Assembly (NCBI GenBank): GCA_937870795.1
Contig: CALMWS010000078.1
Coordinates: forward strand, 1-63,382
Reading direction: 5' to 3'
From: an uncultured Bacteroidota bacterium
GTDB taxonomy: Bacteria; Bacteroidota; Bacteroidia; Chitinophagales; Saprospiraceae
DNA length: 63,382 bases
The notes beneath the pieces were generated by a model, which saw only the letters and a program-made list of their open reading frames with translations, made no database searches and had not been told where the DNA came from. The position numbers were made by a program, and so were the translations under genes. This document shows positions 1 through 9,092 of the stretch, in pieces; positions within the stretch are counted from its first letter, which is position 1, and each line of letters opens with the position of its first letter.

Positions 1-150
1 CCAACCCATGATGGATGTCCATATCCAACCCATGATGGATGTCCATGTCCAACCCATGATGGATGTCCATATCCAACCCATGATGGATGTCCATATCCAA
101 CCCATGATGGATGTCCATATCCAACCCATGATGGATGTCCATGTCCAACC
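1..150 (-). repeat. 24-bp in-frame tandem repeat inside the RAYT gene
   Basis: Six complete consecutive 24-bp units (7-30, 31-54, 55-78, 79-102, 103-126, 127-150) plus the end of a seventh at 1-6. Units differ at one position only (ccatAtcc versus ccatGtcc; units 2 and 6 carry G). Read on the minus strand they encode the octapeptide GLDMDIHH. The array continues past the window edge, so its total length is unknown. Confidence 0.97.
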
Positions 151-472
151 CTTTTATTTCATCTTTTTCTTGGTTGGAATCTGCTTTTTTTGAAATTATT
201 TCAATAATGCCATGGACATGGTTGGGCATAATAATGAATTCATGCAATGTTGTATTGGGATAATGTTGTGGTATTGCCAACCAACATTCCTGGGCAATCT
301 TTCCTGCCTGGTTTAATATCATTTTACCTTGTACCACCTCCCCAAAGAGGCAGACCTTGTCCTGGCAACAAATGGTGATAAAATATTTTCCTGGTTTGCC
401 GTAATCCCACCCCCTCAACCTAATTGACCTGCGATGATGGATGCTGGGATCGTAATTGGATTTCTTTTTCAT
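1..472 (-). CDS. REP-associated tyrosine transposase (RAYT, IS200-like Y1 family), truncated by window edge
   Basis: The open frame starts at ATG 472-470 and stays open to the left edge, so the C-terminus is missing. The visible 157 residues begin MKKKSNYDPS and contain the Bacteroidota RAYT landmarks: an RGWDYGKPGKYFIT-type beta strand, an ITICCQDK segment, and the metal-binding HUH-like motif PNHVHGI near residue 83. RAYTs are single-copy domesticated relatives of IS200/IS605 Y1 transposases that process REP hairpins. After about residue 107 the frame enters a perfect 24-bp tandem repeat encoding (GLDMDIHH)n. The catalytic tyrosine normally lies C-terminal to HUH and is outside the window, so activity cannot be judged. 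An alternative ATG two bases out of phase lies just upstream (476-478), but only the chosen frame gives family similarity. Confidence 0.85.
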   Translation of the reverse strand, partial: MKKKSNYDPSIHHRRSIRLRGWDYGKPGKYFITICCQDKVCLFGEVVQGKMILNQAGKIAQECWLAIPQHYPNTTLHEFIIMPNHVHGIIEIISKKADSNQEKDEIKGLDMDIHHGLDMDIHHGLDMDIHHGLDMDIHHGLDMDIHHGLDMDIHHGL

Positions 473-610
473 GCTTCATTGTTTCGGGTAATAAATGATG
501 TAGAAACGTAGAAATGGACATAATGGTGTCGTCCAGAATGCTATGGTTCTGTTAAAATATTAAGAACCGGAAAAAGAATAAGGTTTGAATTTGAAAATGA
601 TGATTTGAAA

Positions 611-655
611 TGCTCTGATACACCGAAACCGGTTGCTCTGATGCACCGAAACCGG
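611..655. repeat. Short direct repeat, two 22-bp copies
   Basis: Copies at 611-632 and 634-655 differ at one base and are separated by a single t. Each ends in cgaaaccgg. They lie between the RAYT gene and the tRNA genes. They are not palindromic by themselves, so they are not classical REP hairpins, and their role is unknown. Confidence 0.8.
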
Positions 656-724
656 ATACCTACGTCTGTTTCTTGGCGTATGGATCCCTATACAAGATTA
701 CTTGTGAAGAGACTCCGATAAAAG

Positions 725-808
725 TACCCCGGGCGGGACTTGAACCCGCACGACCACAACGGTCACAGGATTTTAAGTCCTGCGTGTCTACCATTCCACC
801 ACCAGGGC
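725..808 (-). tRNA. tRNA-Leu (anticodon TAA)
   Basis: The acceptor stem 5' gccctgg pairs with ccggggt (G-U closing pair), the anticodon loop cTTAAaa sits in a CAGGA/TCCTG stem, a class II long variable arm is present, and the T arm carries gttcaag. CCA is not encoded. It lies downstream of tRNA-Gly on the same strand. Confidence 0.95.
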
Positions 809-816
809 TCCAAAAT

Positions 817-838
817 AAAAAGCCCTCACTTAGAGGGC
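817..838 (-). terminator. Intrinsic terminator or attenuator between tRNA-Gly and tRNA-Leu
   Basis: On the minus strand GCCCTC-TAAGT-GAGGGC forms a six-pair G+C-rich hairpin followed at once by TTTTTA. It stands after tRNA-Gly and before tRNA-Leu, so it either ends the Gly transcript or lets only part of the transcripts run on into tRNA-Leu. Confidence 0.6.
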
Positions 839-843
839 ATTTG

Positions 844-916
844 AGCGGAAAACGAGACTCGAACTCGCGACCCCAACCTTGGCAAGGTTGTGCTCTACCA
901 ACTGAGCTACTTCCGC
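844..916 (-). tRNA. tRNA-Gly (anticodon GCC)
   Basis: The acceptor gcggaag pairs with tttccgc, the D arm is agctcagttggtagagc, the anticodon loop ttGCCaa sits in a five-pair stem, and the T arm gttcgag is present. The gene is 73 nt with discriminator U and no encoded CCA. It is the first gene transcribed from the promoter at 958-989. Confidence 0.96.
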
Positions 917-957
917 ATTTATTTTGAAGGTAAGAACGCTTTCGTTCTAAAGAGCCG

Positions 958-989
958 CAAAGTTATGAAATAGATTTAATATACTCCAA
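958..989 (-). promoter_or_regulatory. Promoter of the tRNA-Gly/tRNA-Leu unit
   Basis: On the minus strand a -33 TTG (989-987), a 21-nt spacer and TAACTTTG (965-958) match the Bacteroidota housekeeping consensus TTG-N19-21-TAnnTTTG. The transcript would start about 35 nt before tRNA-Gly. Confidence 0.7.
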
Positions 990-1238
990 TAATTGAAAGT
1001 ATTTTTTTTAAAAAGTATTTCAAATTAAGTATTATTAACATGTATAAATATTTTTTAATCAATATTTTATATTTATTTTCAGCCTGGTAACCGTTTTGTT
1101 CAAATCTTATTTGAACTTATTTTGTTTAAATGTTATGGTTTGAATATTTTCTGTTACCAAATTCAGAGAGTTGAATTTCATAGCCGTTTTCTCTGGAAAA
1201 ACTTCTTTGTTTATAGCTTTTCATTTTCTAAAATCCGC
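990..1238. other. AT-rich intergenic region upstream of the YbdK-type ligase
   Basis: This is a very AT-rich stretch between the tRNA promoter and the ligase gene. The ligase frame is open from 1122, but the translation before 1239 does not resemble the family. I see no RNA gene, repeat or clear TAnnTTTG element. Confidence 0.5.
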
Positions 1239-2369
1239 ATGATGCTAAATTTTAAAAACAATACAAAAGACCTGACCATTGGTGTGGAAATGGAAATTCA
1301 ATTGATCGATCCCGTTACACTGCGACCAATTCCAATAGCAGGTGATATCATTTCTGCCTTGAATAATCCAAAGATTACCAAAGAAATGTTTAGGAGTACT
1401 TTGGAAATTGTATCAGGTGTTGCTGAAAATGTACGAGATATTGCTGTCGATCTATCCCAATCACTTTCCTTTATTAAATCGTATGCAGCGCAACATGATA
1501 TTTTTCTTGCCTCCACAGGTACTCATCCTACTGCTGATTATAACAACCGAATTTTGAGCCCATCAGACAGGTATCAGGAATTGCTGGATAAAAATCAATG
1601 GATCATTAAAAGAATGGCCGTTTATGGCTTGCATGTTCATATTGGAATGCTTAATGCGGACGAATGCATAAAATTTAACAATTATCTTATTCAATTTCTA
1701 CCTCACCTCATTGCTCTTTCAGCCAGTTCTCCTTTTTGGAAGGGTAATGATACCGGATTGAATGCGAGTAGACCGACCACTTACGAGGCGCATCCTACCG
1801 CGGGTATGCCTATTCTGGTCGAAGACTGGCCCCAATTTCTTATTCTTTATAATCAATTGTTACAGACCCATTCCATCCAAAGTATGAAGGATGTTTGGTG
1901 GGATCTGCGACCCAGTCCCGGATATGGAACACTCGAAATTCGAATTTGTGATGCGCCCGCCACGATTCTTGAAGTTGAAAGCATTACTGCCTTTATCCAT
2001 TTATTGGCATTTCATTGCAAAAAAGAACTCAGAAAACCAAAGAGTGAAAACCATGCGTTACCCACTTCTTGGATTTTGAGAGAAAATAAATGGAGGGCTA
2101 TCAGGTCAGGCGTTGATGCTGAAATAATAAAAGAATCTTCATTGCAAATTATTTCCATAAAGAAAGATGTAATTCAATTGTTAGACAGCATGGAGGATCT
2201 CATTCAGGAATTTGGCTACCAAAAGTATAAGCAGTGTATTCTCAATATTCTTGAAAAAGGAAACAGTGCTGCTAGACAAAGGAAAATTATGGAGAAGACG
2301 GGTAACATAGCTGATGTTATTCTTCACAATATAGATGAATTTACCAAAGGTTATCCAGTTTGGCAATAA
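1239..2369 (+). CDS. YbdK-family carboxylate-amine ligase (glutamate-cysteine ligase 2 fold)
   Basis: The product belongs to the GCS2/YbdK family of ATP-grasp-like glutamate-cysteine ligase relatives; the E. coli member has weak gamma-glutamylcysteine synthetase activity. The family opening GVEMEIQLIDP appears about 15 residues in (usual form GVEEE), followed by a THPTADY segment and the LHVHIGM motif. Starting at ATG 1239 (or 1242) gives about 376 residues, close to the usual 370; the longer reading from 1122 adds 39 non-family residues. It stands alone, between divergent tRNAs and a convergent M48 protease gene. The real substrate is uncertain, since many Bacteroidota members are of unknown function. 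Confidence 0.88.
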   Translation: MMLNFKNNTKDLTIGVEMEIQLIDPVTLRPIPIAGDIISALNNPKITKEMFRSTLEIVSGVAENVRDIAVDLSQSLSFIKSYAAQHDIFLASTGTHPTADYNNRILSPSDRYQELLDKNQWIIKRMAVYGLHVHIGMLNADECIKFNNYLIQFLPHLIALSASSPFWKGNDTGLNASRPTTYEAHPTAGMPILVEDWPQFLILYNQLLQTHSIQSMKDVWWDLRPSPGYGTLEIRICDAPATILEVESITAFIHLLAFHCKKELRKPKSENHALPTSWILRENKWRAIRSGVDAEIIKESSLQIISIKKDVIQLLDSMEDLIQEFGYQKYKQCILNILEKGNSAARQRKIMEKTGNIADVILHNIDEFTKGYPVWQ

Positions 2370-2416
2370 ACGACTACTTCCTGAATTTATATTATATTTT
2401 AAAATATTTTATACTA

Positions 2417-3865
2417 TTATTTTTTTTCCAAGACCTTCAACAGTGTGCCTGCCTCAACTGTCTGAGCAGCGGTCATGGCATTGATGAGGCTCAATTCTTT
2501 CATTCTGTCTGATGTCATACCATTGTCTGTCATGATTTGCTGAAAGCTGGCTGTTTTTTTGGCTGCAACGATCTTTATCCTTTCTGGCTGCCTATTCAGC
2601 TTGGAGGCATCGGTCAATTTATTGAAGCTGCGCATGGAGGTCTGAAAGTTGTTGAAATAAATATTGAAATCTGCATTAGCCGTCAATCCCACCATTTTGT
2701 AGATCTGACCATTGTATTGAATAAAATAAGCCATCAACTTTAGGGTTTCACCACCGGTTTGTGGATCTGGTGTTTGGATGCCGTACAAGGCCATAGCCGG
2801 CATACCATTAACGGTGACACTGGCTTTGTCTTCAACCGTAAGTTTATTGCGACTTACAAAATCTGTGATAGCAGCATCTAAGGTTTGAGCTGATTCCAAT
2901 TGCAGAAACATAAGTGCTTTACCATCTTTGGGTGCCATTTGTACCTGACTTGCTGAGTTGACAACTTGCCAGTCTTTGGGTATTTCAAAGGTGAATTTCA
3001 TCTCAGGGTGATAAAAACGGGAATTTTCAACAAAGCCCTGTCTGGGATCTTCGCCATATACGAGGCCGTCAATCATTTTGAGGTAACTGTCCCGGTTCAC
3101 CTTTAGATCGGCGGCAACCACGCCTCTGATTTTTTGATACTTTACAGCAGTTTCATGTACTTTGTTGTATCGGTCTCCCGGATCGGGGTGTGTAGATAAA
3201 AATGTAGGAATAGAACTGCCGGATTCTGTGCCAATAGCTTCCAGGGTCTTGAAAAAATCACCCATCATGTGGGCATTGTAGCCGATGTTGGTGGAGTACA
3301 CAACGCCAATTTCATCTGACTCAGATTCATCACTTCTACCAAATTTTAAAAAAAGTAAACCAAGGCCGGTGCTGGCAAGATCAGAGAATTTTCTAAAATC
3401 TTCTGAGACAACCATTCCTCCCACCAGAGCTACCTGAGCCAATATTTGTTTGCTATACTGACTGGCTCCATGCCTTGCTGTAATGTGACCAATTTCATGG
3501 CCTAACACACCGGCAAACTCTGCTTCATTGTTGAAATGAGCCATTATGCCTCTTGTGAAATAGACATACCCTCCCGGCAATGCAAAGGCATTGACCACAG
3601 GTGAATCAACAATTTTAAACTGAAAGGGCAGCTTACTTCTATGAGAAATGGCAGCCATTTCTTTTCCCTTGGTGGTAATGAAGTTTTGCAGTACAGGGTT
3701 GTCATATAAACCGTATTCTGCAACAATGGAAGGGTCGGCTTCTTGTCCGAGTGCTATTTCCTGAGATTCCGACATCAGCATCAATTCTTTTTTTCCGGTA
3801 ACCGGATTTTTGGCGCATGTGGTGAGTAAAATACACGCTGAAGTCAAAAGAAGTAATTTTCGCAT
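2417..3865 (-). CDS. M48-family zinc metalloprotease lipoprotein (BepA/YfgC-like)
   Basis: A 482-residue envelope protease. A lipoprotein signal ends at Cys17 (lipobox LLTTC). The zincin motif HEIGH is at residues 123-127 followed by TARHG, and an ESDEIG segment about 60 residues later should supply the third zinc ligand. An F-P-D-P/HPDPGDRY segment near residue 225 is typical of the family. The C-terminal 50 residues (ERIKIV...TLLKVLEKK) look like a LysM-type cell-wall binding module, giving an MPN/LysM-like tail absent from the short E. coli LoiP. Family members degrade or help assemble outer-membrane proteins. Single gene, convergent with the ligase gene. Confidence 0.9.
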   Translation of the reverse strand: MRKLLLLTSACILLTTCAKNPVTGKKELMLMSESQEIALGQEADPSIVAEYGLYDNPVLQNFITTKGKEMAAISHRSKLPFQFKIVDSPVVNAFALPGGYVYFTRGIMAHFNNEAEFAGVLGHEIGHITARHGASQYSKQILAQVALVGGMVVSEDFRKFSDLASTGLGLLFLKFGRSDESESDEIGVVYSTNIGYNAHMMGDFFKTLEAIGTESGSSIPTFLSTHPDPGDRYNKVHETAVKYQKIRGVVAADLKVNRDSYLKMIDGLVYGEDPRQGFVENSRFYHPEMKFTFEIPKDWQVVNSASQVQMAPKDGKALMFLQLESAQTLDAAITDFVSRNKLTVEDKASVTVNGMPAMALYGIQTPDPQTGGETLKLMAYFIQYNGQIYKMVGLTANADFNIYFNNFQTSMRSFNKLTDASKLNRQPERIKIVAAKKTASFQQIMTDNGMTSDRMKELSLINAMTAAQTVEAGTLLKVLEKK

Positions 3866-3938
3866 TGGATTATTATTTTATCAATAATGTGTTTTAGTAA
3901 GGAGTTTTTAATGTGTTTCCTACACTCAAATATAACGG

Positions 3939-6086
3939 TTATCCACCTTTTTTTAGGATGCCGTCAAGTCCTTTTTTCAACTTATTGAGGGTCTTGATTC
4001 CTTTTGAAATGGGTTCTGCGTTGATGTCCAGGTAATTGTCGTACAATTTTAGATTGCTGTACTGCTGCGGATAAACAACAATTTTGCTGTTGTTGAAGTG
4101 TTTTTCCAACTTGCCGGGTATACTGTCTAGAATGCTGCTATGTGAGACAGAACCTTTACGGGCAGAAATGCAGACCAACAGGTCTTTTTCTCTGACATCT
4201 CTGGAAATTATTAGAAAATCTTCCCAATCGGTAAACTCTATGTACTGAATTGAAGTATGGTAGCCGAGGTAGCTCTCAATTTTGACCAACGCATCCAACG
4301 CTGCCTTGTGCGAAAAACAGACGACTTTCAAATTGAGTTCTCTTGCAAGCAGCAACATTTTATTGACCCATTGTACAAAGCCATTTTCAACTTCACCCAT
4401 AGGGGGAATGACCAGTATCATTCGTGTGTGGTAGAGCAGAGGTTGTACCAGATCTACTACAAAGATGGACTTGTCCGTGTAATTGACCACGCTTTCGATC
4501 TTGTTGATCATAAATTTGTCAAGCAAAGACGAAGGGCCGGGCCAGGGTAAAAGCACGAGGTTGGCCATCACCTCACGGGAGGTACGGGCAATGCCACTGC
4601 CAATATTTTGGTCTATAGTGCTTACATAGTTGATCCTTGTCTCTGAGGCAGCGGCCATGCTTAAACGGGAGGCAATTCTTCTCTTTTCTTTGATGATGTT
4701 GATTTCGGCCTCTTCATCAAAAGGGATGACAGATAAAACCGAAACGGGTTGGGCTGATTTTTTGTTTTTGATTAAAATGGCCAGGTTGAGCAGCTTATCT
4801 ATCACCTCGTCTTCCTCAGCGGAAATGAGAATGTGTTCACTCACCAGCTCGTATTGAACATCTTCTCTCGATAATTCATTTTTAGAGGAGGTAATCAGCG
4901 ATTTGGCAGCACTTTCGGCTGCAAAGGAAGCAACAATACAGGTAATAAGAATGAGTATAATCGTACCATTGAGGATATTTTCATCCAGGATGCCTTCCTG
5001 AAATCCTACCAGTATAATGGCAAGAGTAGCTGCAGCATGGGCTGAACTAAGTCCAAAAATGAGCTGTCTTTGATGGCCTGAAAATTTAAAAATCTTTTGA
5101 GTAACAAAAGCAGCAATCCATTTGCTGAAAAGTGCGGTCAGTGTAAGTGCCCCTGCTACGATCCAGGCTGTAGGTCCTGTCAATAATACTCTGATGTCGA
5201 CAATCATGCCCACACTAATAAGGAAGAAAGGTATAAACAAGGCATTCCCTATAAATTCAATTCTGTTCATCAGCGCCGACGAATGGGGAATCAATCTATT
5301 GAGCGCCAGGCCTGCAGCAAATGCACCAATTATGGGTTCTACTCCTGCAACCTGAGATAAAAAGGCAGCAAAAAATACGATGGAAAGTACAAAGATATAA
5401 TGCGAATAATGTTCACTTTCCAATCGATTGAAAAACCATCTTGCAAATGGCGGAATGACCAAAAACATAATCAAACCGAAAATCAACAATGAGATGCCTA
5501 GCCTTGCCAAAAGTATGTTGTTGAGTCCACCGTCTTCGCTGCCGATGACAAGGGCAAGAATGATAAGCACTGCGGTATCTGTAAGAATAGTGCCCCCAAC
5601 AGTAACGGCAACCGCCTGATTTTTGGCCACTCCTATCTTGCTAATGAGTGGATAAGCAACCAGAGTATGGGTGGCAAACATGGATGCAGTGAGAAAGCTC
5701 GCGCTTTCGTCATAACCAAGAAAGTATTTGCATATAGGATAGCCAATGGTGATGGGTATGATAAAGGTGAAAAAACCAAACCAAATGGATTTGTGTCTGT
5801 TTTTCAAAAAATCATTCATATCAAGTTCAAGTCCTGCGATAAACATAATATACAACAGTCCAATAGTGGAGAATAATTCTACAGCTGAACTTTTTTCTAT
5901 GATGTTTAAAGCATTGGGGCCAATGATTACCCCTGAAATTATCAAACCAATGATGCTGGGAATGTTGATGCGTTTGAGTATTACGGGGGCCATCAATATG
6001 ATAAAAAGAATAAGCGAAAATATCAGCACAGGGTTGCTGAGAGGTCGATGAAATTCTTCTATCAGATGTTGGAAAAAATACTCCAC
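3939..6086 (-). CDS. Monovalent cation:proton antiporter, CPA2 family, with C-terminal USP-like domain
   Basis: The N-terminal 400 residues contain about twelve hydrophobic helices with CPA2 (Kef/NapA-like) features such as GLIISGVIIGP and GLLYIMFIAGLELD, where the acidic residue sits in the ion-binding helix. The remaining 300 residues are soluble and lack a recognisable RCK Rossmann motif; they read as universal-stress-like tandem domains (for example SVIPFDEEAE and MILVIPP strands). This layout is common in Bacteroidota exchangers. Translation starts at GTG 6086; no ATG lies in frame nearby upstream and the next Met is 32 residues in, inside the first helix. Ion specificity (Na+ or K+) cannot be told. 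Confidence 0.88.
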   Translation of the reverse strand: MEYFFQHLIEEFHRPLSNPVLIFSLILFIILMAPVILKRINIPSIIGLIISGVIIGPNALNIIEKSSAVELFSTIGLLYIMFIAGLELDMNDFLKNRHKSIWFGFFTFIIPITIGYPICKYFLGYDESASFLTASMFATHTLVAYPLISKIGVAKNQAVAVTVGGTILTDTAVLIILALVIGSEDGGLNNILLARLGISLLIFGLIMFLVIPPFARWFFNRLESEHYSHYIFVLSIVFFAAFLSQVAGVEPIIGAFAAGLALNRLIPHSSALMNRIEFIGNALFIPFFLISVGMIVDIRVLLTGPTAWIVAGALTLTALFSKWIAAFVTQKIFKFSGHQRQLIFGLSSAHAAATLAIILVGFQEGILDENILNGTIILILITCIVASFAAESAAKSLITSSKNELSREDVQYELVSEHILISAEEDEVIDKLLNLAILIKNKKSAQPVSVLSVIPFDEEAEINIIKEKRRIASRLSMAAASETRINYVSTIDQNIGSGIARTSREVMANLVLLPWPGPSSLLDKFMINKIESVVNYTDKSIFVVDLVQPLLYHTRMILVIPPMGEVENGFVQWVNKMLLLARELNLKVVCFSHKAALDALVKIESYLGYHTSIQYIEFTDWEDFLIISRDVREKDLLVCISARKGSVSHSSILDSIPGKLEKHFNNSKIVVYPQQYSNLKLYDNYLDINAEPISKGIKTLNKLKKGLDGILKKGG

Positions 6087-6348
6087 GTCGATATTACGTT
6101 TTGCACAAATATAATCCTAAATATGCTTAGTGCGGGGTTAATAAAAATGGAATAGCAAAAAACAAGGCTGAATAGAGAATCGCTGAATTCGCACCACTTT
6201 AATTCAGGTTAAAAGCAAAGTGAAACTTTTATAACAAAAAATAGGCTCCTCAATCCTAAAATGAAAGAAATGAGCCGAAACGCAGCACGAAGTGAGTTTC
6301 AGTAGGTTGTGTTCAATAAATCATGCATTTTTAATCGGATTTTTTCCT

Positions 6349-6356
6349 TAATTTTG
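6349..6356 (+). promoter_or_regulatory. -7 promoter element of alaS
   Basis: TAATTTTG matches TAnnTTTG. A start about 6 nt downstream would put the transcript start near 6362, almost on the first in-frame ATG (6368), so it favours initiation at ATG 6380. No good -33 element is visible. Confidence 0.6.
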
Positions 6357-6379
6357 CACCTTTTTAAATGCAAATTGTG

Positions 6380-9022
6380 ATGACTTCCAACGAAATACGA
6401 CAAGCTTTTCTCGATTTTTTTGAATCCAAAGGACATAAAATTGTTGCTTCAGCACCCATTGTTGTAAAAAACGATCCCACGTTGATGTTTACCAATGCGG
6501 GCATGAACCAGTTTAAGGATTTGTTTTTGGGAAACAAAAAGGCAGAATTCACCAGGATAGCCAACAGCCAAAAATGCCTTCGTGTATCGGGAAAACACAA
6601 TGACCTGGAAGAAGTAGGCAGAGACTCGTATCACCACACCATGTTTGAAATGTTGGGCAACTGGTCAATTGGAGATTATTTCAAAGAAGAAGCCATCAGC
6701 TGGGCGTGGGAATTGTTGACCAAAGTTTACAAGCTCGACACCAATCGCATTTATGCTTCTGTATTTGGAGGAGATGAAAAAGAAGGACTTGAGCCTGATC
6801 ATGAAGCAGCTGAAATTTGGAAACGCTTTTTGCCGGAGGATAGAATTCTGTACTGCAGCAAGAAAGACAATTTTTGGGAAATGGGCGATACCGGACCCTG
6901 CGGGCCATGTTCCGAAATTCATTATGATATGCGAACTGAGGCTGAAATGGCTGTCGTTCCGGGCAGGGAAAAAGTCAACAACGACGACCCCCGTGTAGTA
7001 GAAATTTGGAACAATGTATTTATCCAATACAACAGAAAAGCAGATGGTTCACTGGAAGAATTGCCGGCGAAACACATCGATACAGGCATGGGTTTTGAAA
7101 GGCTGTGTCGCGCAATGCAAGGGAAAGATGCTAATTATGATACCGATGTCTTTTCTCATACCATAGAATTTATTGCAGAGAAGACGGGCATAGCCTATAC
7201 CGGTAAATACGACAACTCCTCCATGACCGATATTGCCATGCGTGTGCTGGCCGATCATATCAGGGCCGTAGCTTTTGCCATTGCCGATGGAGAAATGCCG
7301 GGCAGCGGAGGTGCAGGCTATGTGATCAGGAGGATACTAAGAAGATCAATTCGATACAACTATACTTATCTAAACTGTAAAGAGCCATTCATCCATAAGC
7401 TGCTTCCAATGATTGCTGAGCAATTTAAAGGGATTTTTCCTGAATTGTACGCACAGAAAACTTTTGTGGAAAAAGTCATCCTTGAAGAAGAAAAATCATT
7501 TTTAAGAACGCTGGAAGGGGGCTTAAAGCGACTCGACAACATGGAGGCTGTCAATGGATGTTATGATGGCAGGCAGGTCTTTGAATTGTACGATACCTAT
7601 GGTTTCCCCAAGGATCTTACCCGACTCATAGCAGAAGAAAATGGGCTGACCATCGATGAAAATGCTTTCGAAGCCGCTTTATCTGAGCAAAAGGAGCGTT
7701 CGAGAAAAGATGCCAAAAGAGAAACAGGTGATTGGGAAGTTCTCCTTGACGACAAACAAATTGTTTTTGTAGGCTACGATCAACTTACTTTTGAGGGAGC
7801 CAGGGCAGTGAAGTACCGCACGCTCAAACAAAAAGATGAAGTGATCTACCAGTTGGTTCTGGATAAGACTCCCTTTTACGCAGAAGGCGGTGGCCAGGTG
7901 GGTGACACAGGCTTTTTAAACATTGGAGGTGAAATGGTGAGGGTGACCGATACCAAAAAAGAAAATGACCTTACCATACATTTTGTGAATCGCATTCCTG
8001 AAACCATTGGTGAAACCATTACTGCAGTGGTTGATGAAAGCAGGCGAAGAGCCATAGAAAACAACCACAGTGCTACCCACCTGCTCCATGCAGCGCTGCG
8101 TCAGGTGCTGGGCAGCCATGTTCAACAGAAAGGTTCATTGGTAAAAGACGATTATCTGCGTTTTGATTTTGCCCATTTTCATAAAATGACCGATGATGAA
8201 ATTGCCAAAGTGGAGTCCATTGTCAACCAAAAAATAAGGGAAAATATTACTAAAAAAGAAGATCGCCATTTGCCCATAGATGCTGCCAAAAAGGCAGGAG
8301 CCATGATGCTTTTTGGTGAAAAATATGGTGATGAAGTGCGCATGATTACCTTTGACGACCACTATTCTATTGAGTTGTGTGGTGGATGCCACGTGCCGGC
8401 CACAGGTGTGATTGGCATGTTTAAAATCACCGCAGAATCAGCCATAGCAGCGGGAGTCAGGAGGATTGAAGCAGTAACAGCTGCAGGAGCAGAAATGTAC
8501 GTCAATGAAAAATTAGAAGAACTGGATGCCATTCGATCCATTTTTAAATCTCCCAATGTGGTAAAGAGCATTGTAGATCTGCAGGAAGAAAATAAGTCGC
8601 TGAAAAAGGAGGTCGAAAAACTACAGGCAGACAAAGCTGCGGTTCTCCAACAGACGCTTGCTGCTTCGGCTGTAAAATTAAACGGAGTCAGCTATGTTGC
8701 CTCTCACATCAGAGATTTCGACAGCAAGACGGCTAAAAACCTTGCCTACAATCTCTTAGCGAGCCTGGAAAATGGGGTGGTGGTTTTTGCCATTGAAGAA
8801 GGAGATAAAGTTCAGCTCATGGTTGCTATATCAGAGGCACTTACACAAAATACAGGCCTGCATGCCGGCAATATGGTCAAAACGCTCGCTCCACTGGTTG
8901 AAGGTGGTGGCGGTGGTCAGGCCTTTTTTGCTACTGCAGGAGGTAAAAAGAAAGAAGGTATACCTGCTGTGCTTAGAGAAGCTGCCCAACTTACTGAAAG
9001 TCTGGCGGGCCAAAAGAAATAA
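6380..9022 (+). CDS. alaS: Alanyl-tRNA synthetase
   Basis: Charges tRNA-Ala. About 880 residues, a normal length. It opens MTSNEIRQAFLDFF as in the family; an in-frame ATG four codons upstream (6368) is less likely because of the promoter position. The class II catalytic core occupies the first 250 residues (GDTGPCGPCSEIH, GxGFERL), followed by the tRNA-binding region with RRILRRSIR. The editing domain has HSATH near residue 563 and CGGCH near residue 667, together giving the four zinc/editing ligands. The C-Ala domain ends with a G-rich GGGGGQAFFATAGG stretch. Single transcription unit with its own -7 element; no frameshift or missing motif. Confidence 0.98.
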   Translation: MTSNEIRQAFLDFFESKGHKIVASAPIVVKNDPTLMFTNAGMNQFKDLFLGNKKAEFTRIANSQKCLRVSGKHNDLEEVGRDSYHHTMFEMLGNWSIGDYFKEEAISWAWELLTKVYKLDTNRIYASVFGGDEKEGLEPDHEAAEIWKRFLPEDRILYCSKKDNFWEMGDTGPCGPCSEIHYDMRTEAEMAVVPGREKVNNDDPRVVEIWNNVFIQYNRKADGSLEELPAKHIDTGMGFERLCRAMQGKDANYDTDVFSHTIEFIAEKTGIAYTGKYDNSSMTDIAMRVLADHIRAVAFAIADGEMPGSGGAGYVIRRILRRSIRYNYTYLNCKEPFIHKLLPMIAEQFKGIFPELYAQKTFVEKVILEEEKSFLRTLEGGLKRLDNMEAVNGCYDGRQVFELYDTYGFPKDLTRLIAEENGLTIDENAFEAALSEQKERSRKDAKRETGDWEVLLDDKQIVFVGYDQLTFEGARAVKYRTLKQKDEVIYQLVLDKTPFYAEGGGQVGDTGFLNIGGEMVRVTDTKKENDLTIHFVNRIPETIGETITAVVDESRRRAIENNHSATHLLHAALRQVLGSHVQQKGSLVKDDYLRFDFAHFHKMTDDEIAKVESIVNQKIRENITKKEDRHLPIDAAKKAGAMMLFGEKYGDEVRMITFDDHYSIELCGGCHVPATGVIGMFKITAESAIAAGVRRIEAVTAAGAEMYVNEKLEELDAIRSIFKSPNVVKSIVDLQEENKSLKKEVEKLQADKAAVLQQTLAASAVKLNGVSYVASHIRDFDSKTAKNLAYNLLASLENGVVVFAIEEGDKVQLMVAISEALTQNTGLHAGNMVKTLAPLVEGGGGGQAFFATAGGKKKEGIPAVLREAAQLTESLAGQKK

Positions 9023-9092
9023 TTACGGACATTTTTCTGTTAAAATGTCGTTATAAATACCTATTGTGCCCACAAATAGTAACCAGATTTGT

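Noticed and set aside
1-150. Regular 24-bp repeats as a CRISPR array
   Set aside because: The units are directly adjacent with no unique spacers and are translated in frame with the RAYT gene.
8-193. Plus-strand open frame encoding repeated MMDVHIQP
   Set aside because: It is the antisense of the RAYT repeat array; the minus frame continues into a recognisable transposase, the plus frame does not.
673-927. Plus-strand open frame of 84 codons over the tRNA genes
   Set aside because: It is entirely explained as the complement of tRNA-Leu and tRNA-Gly.
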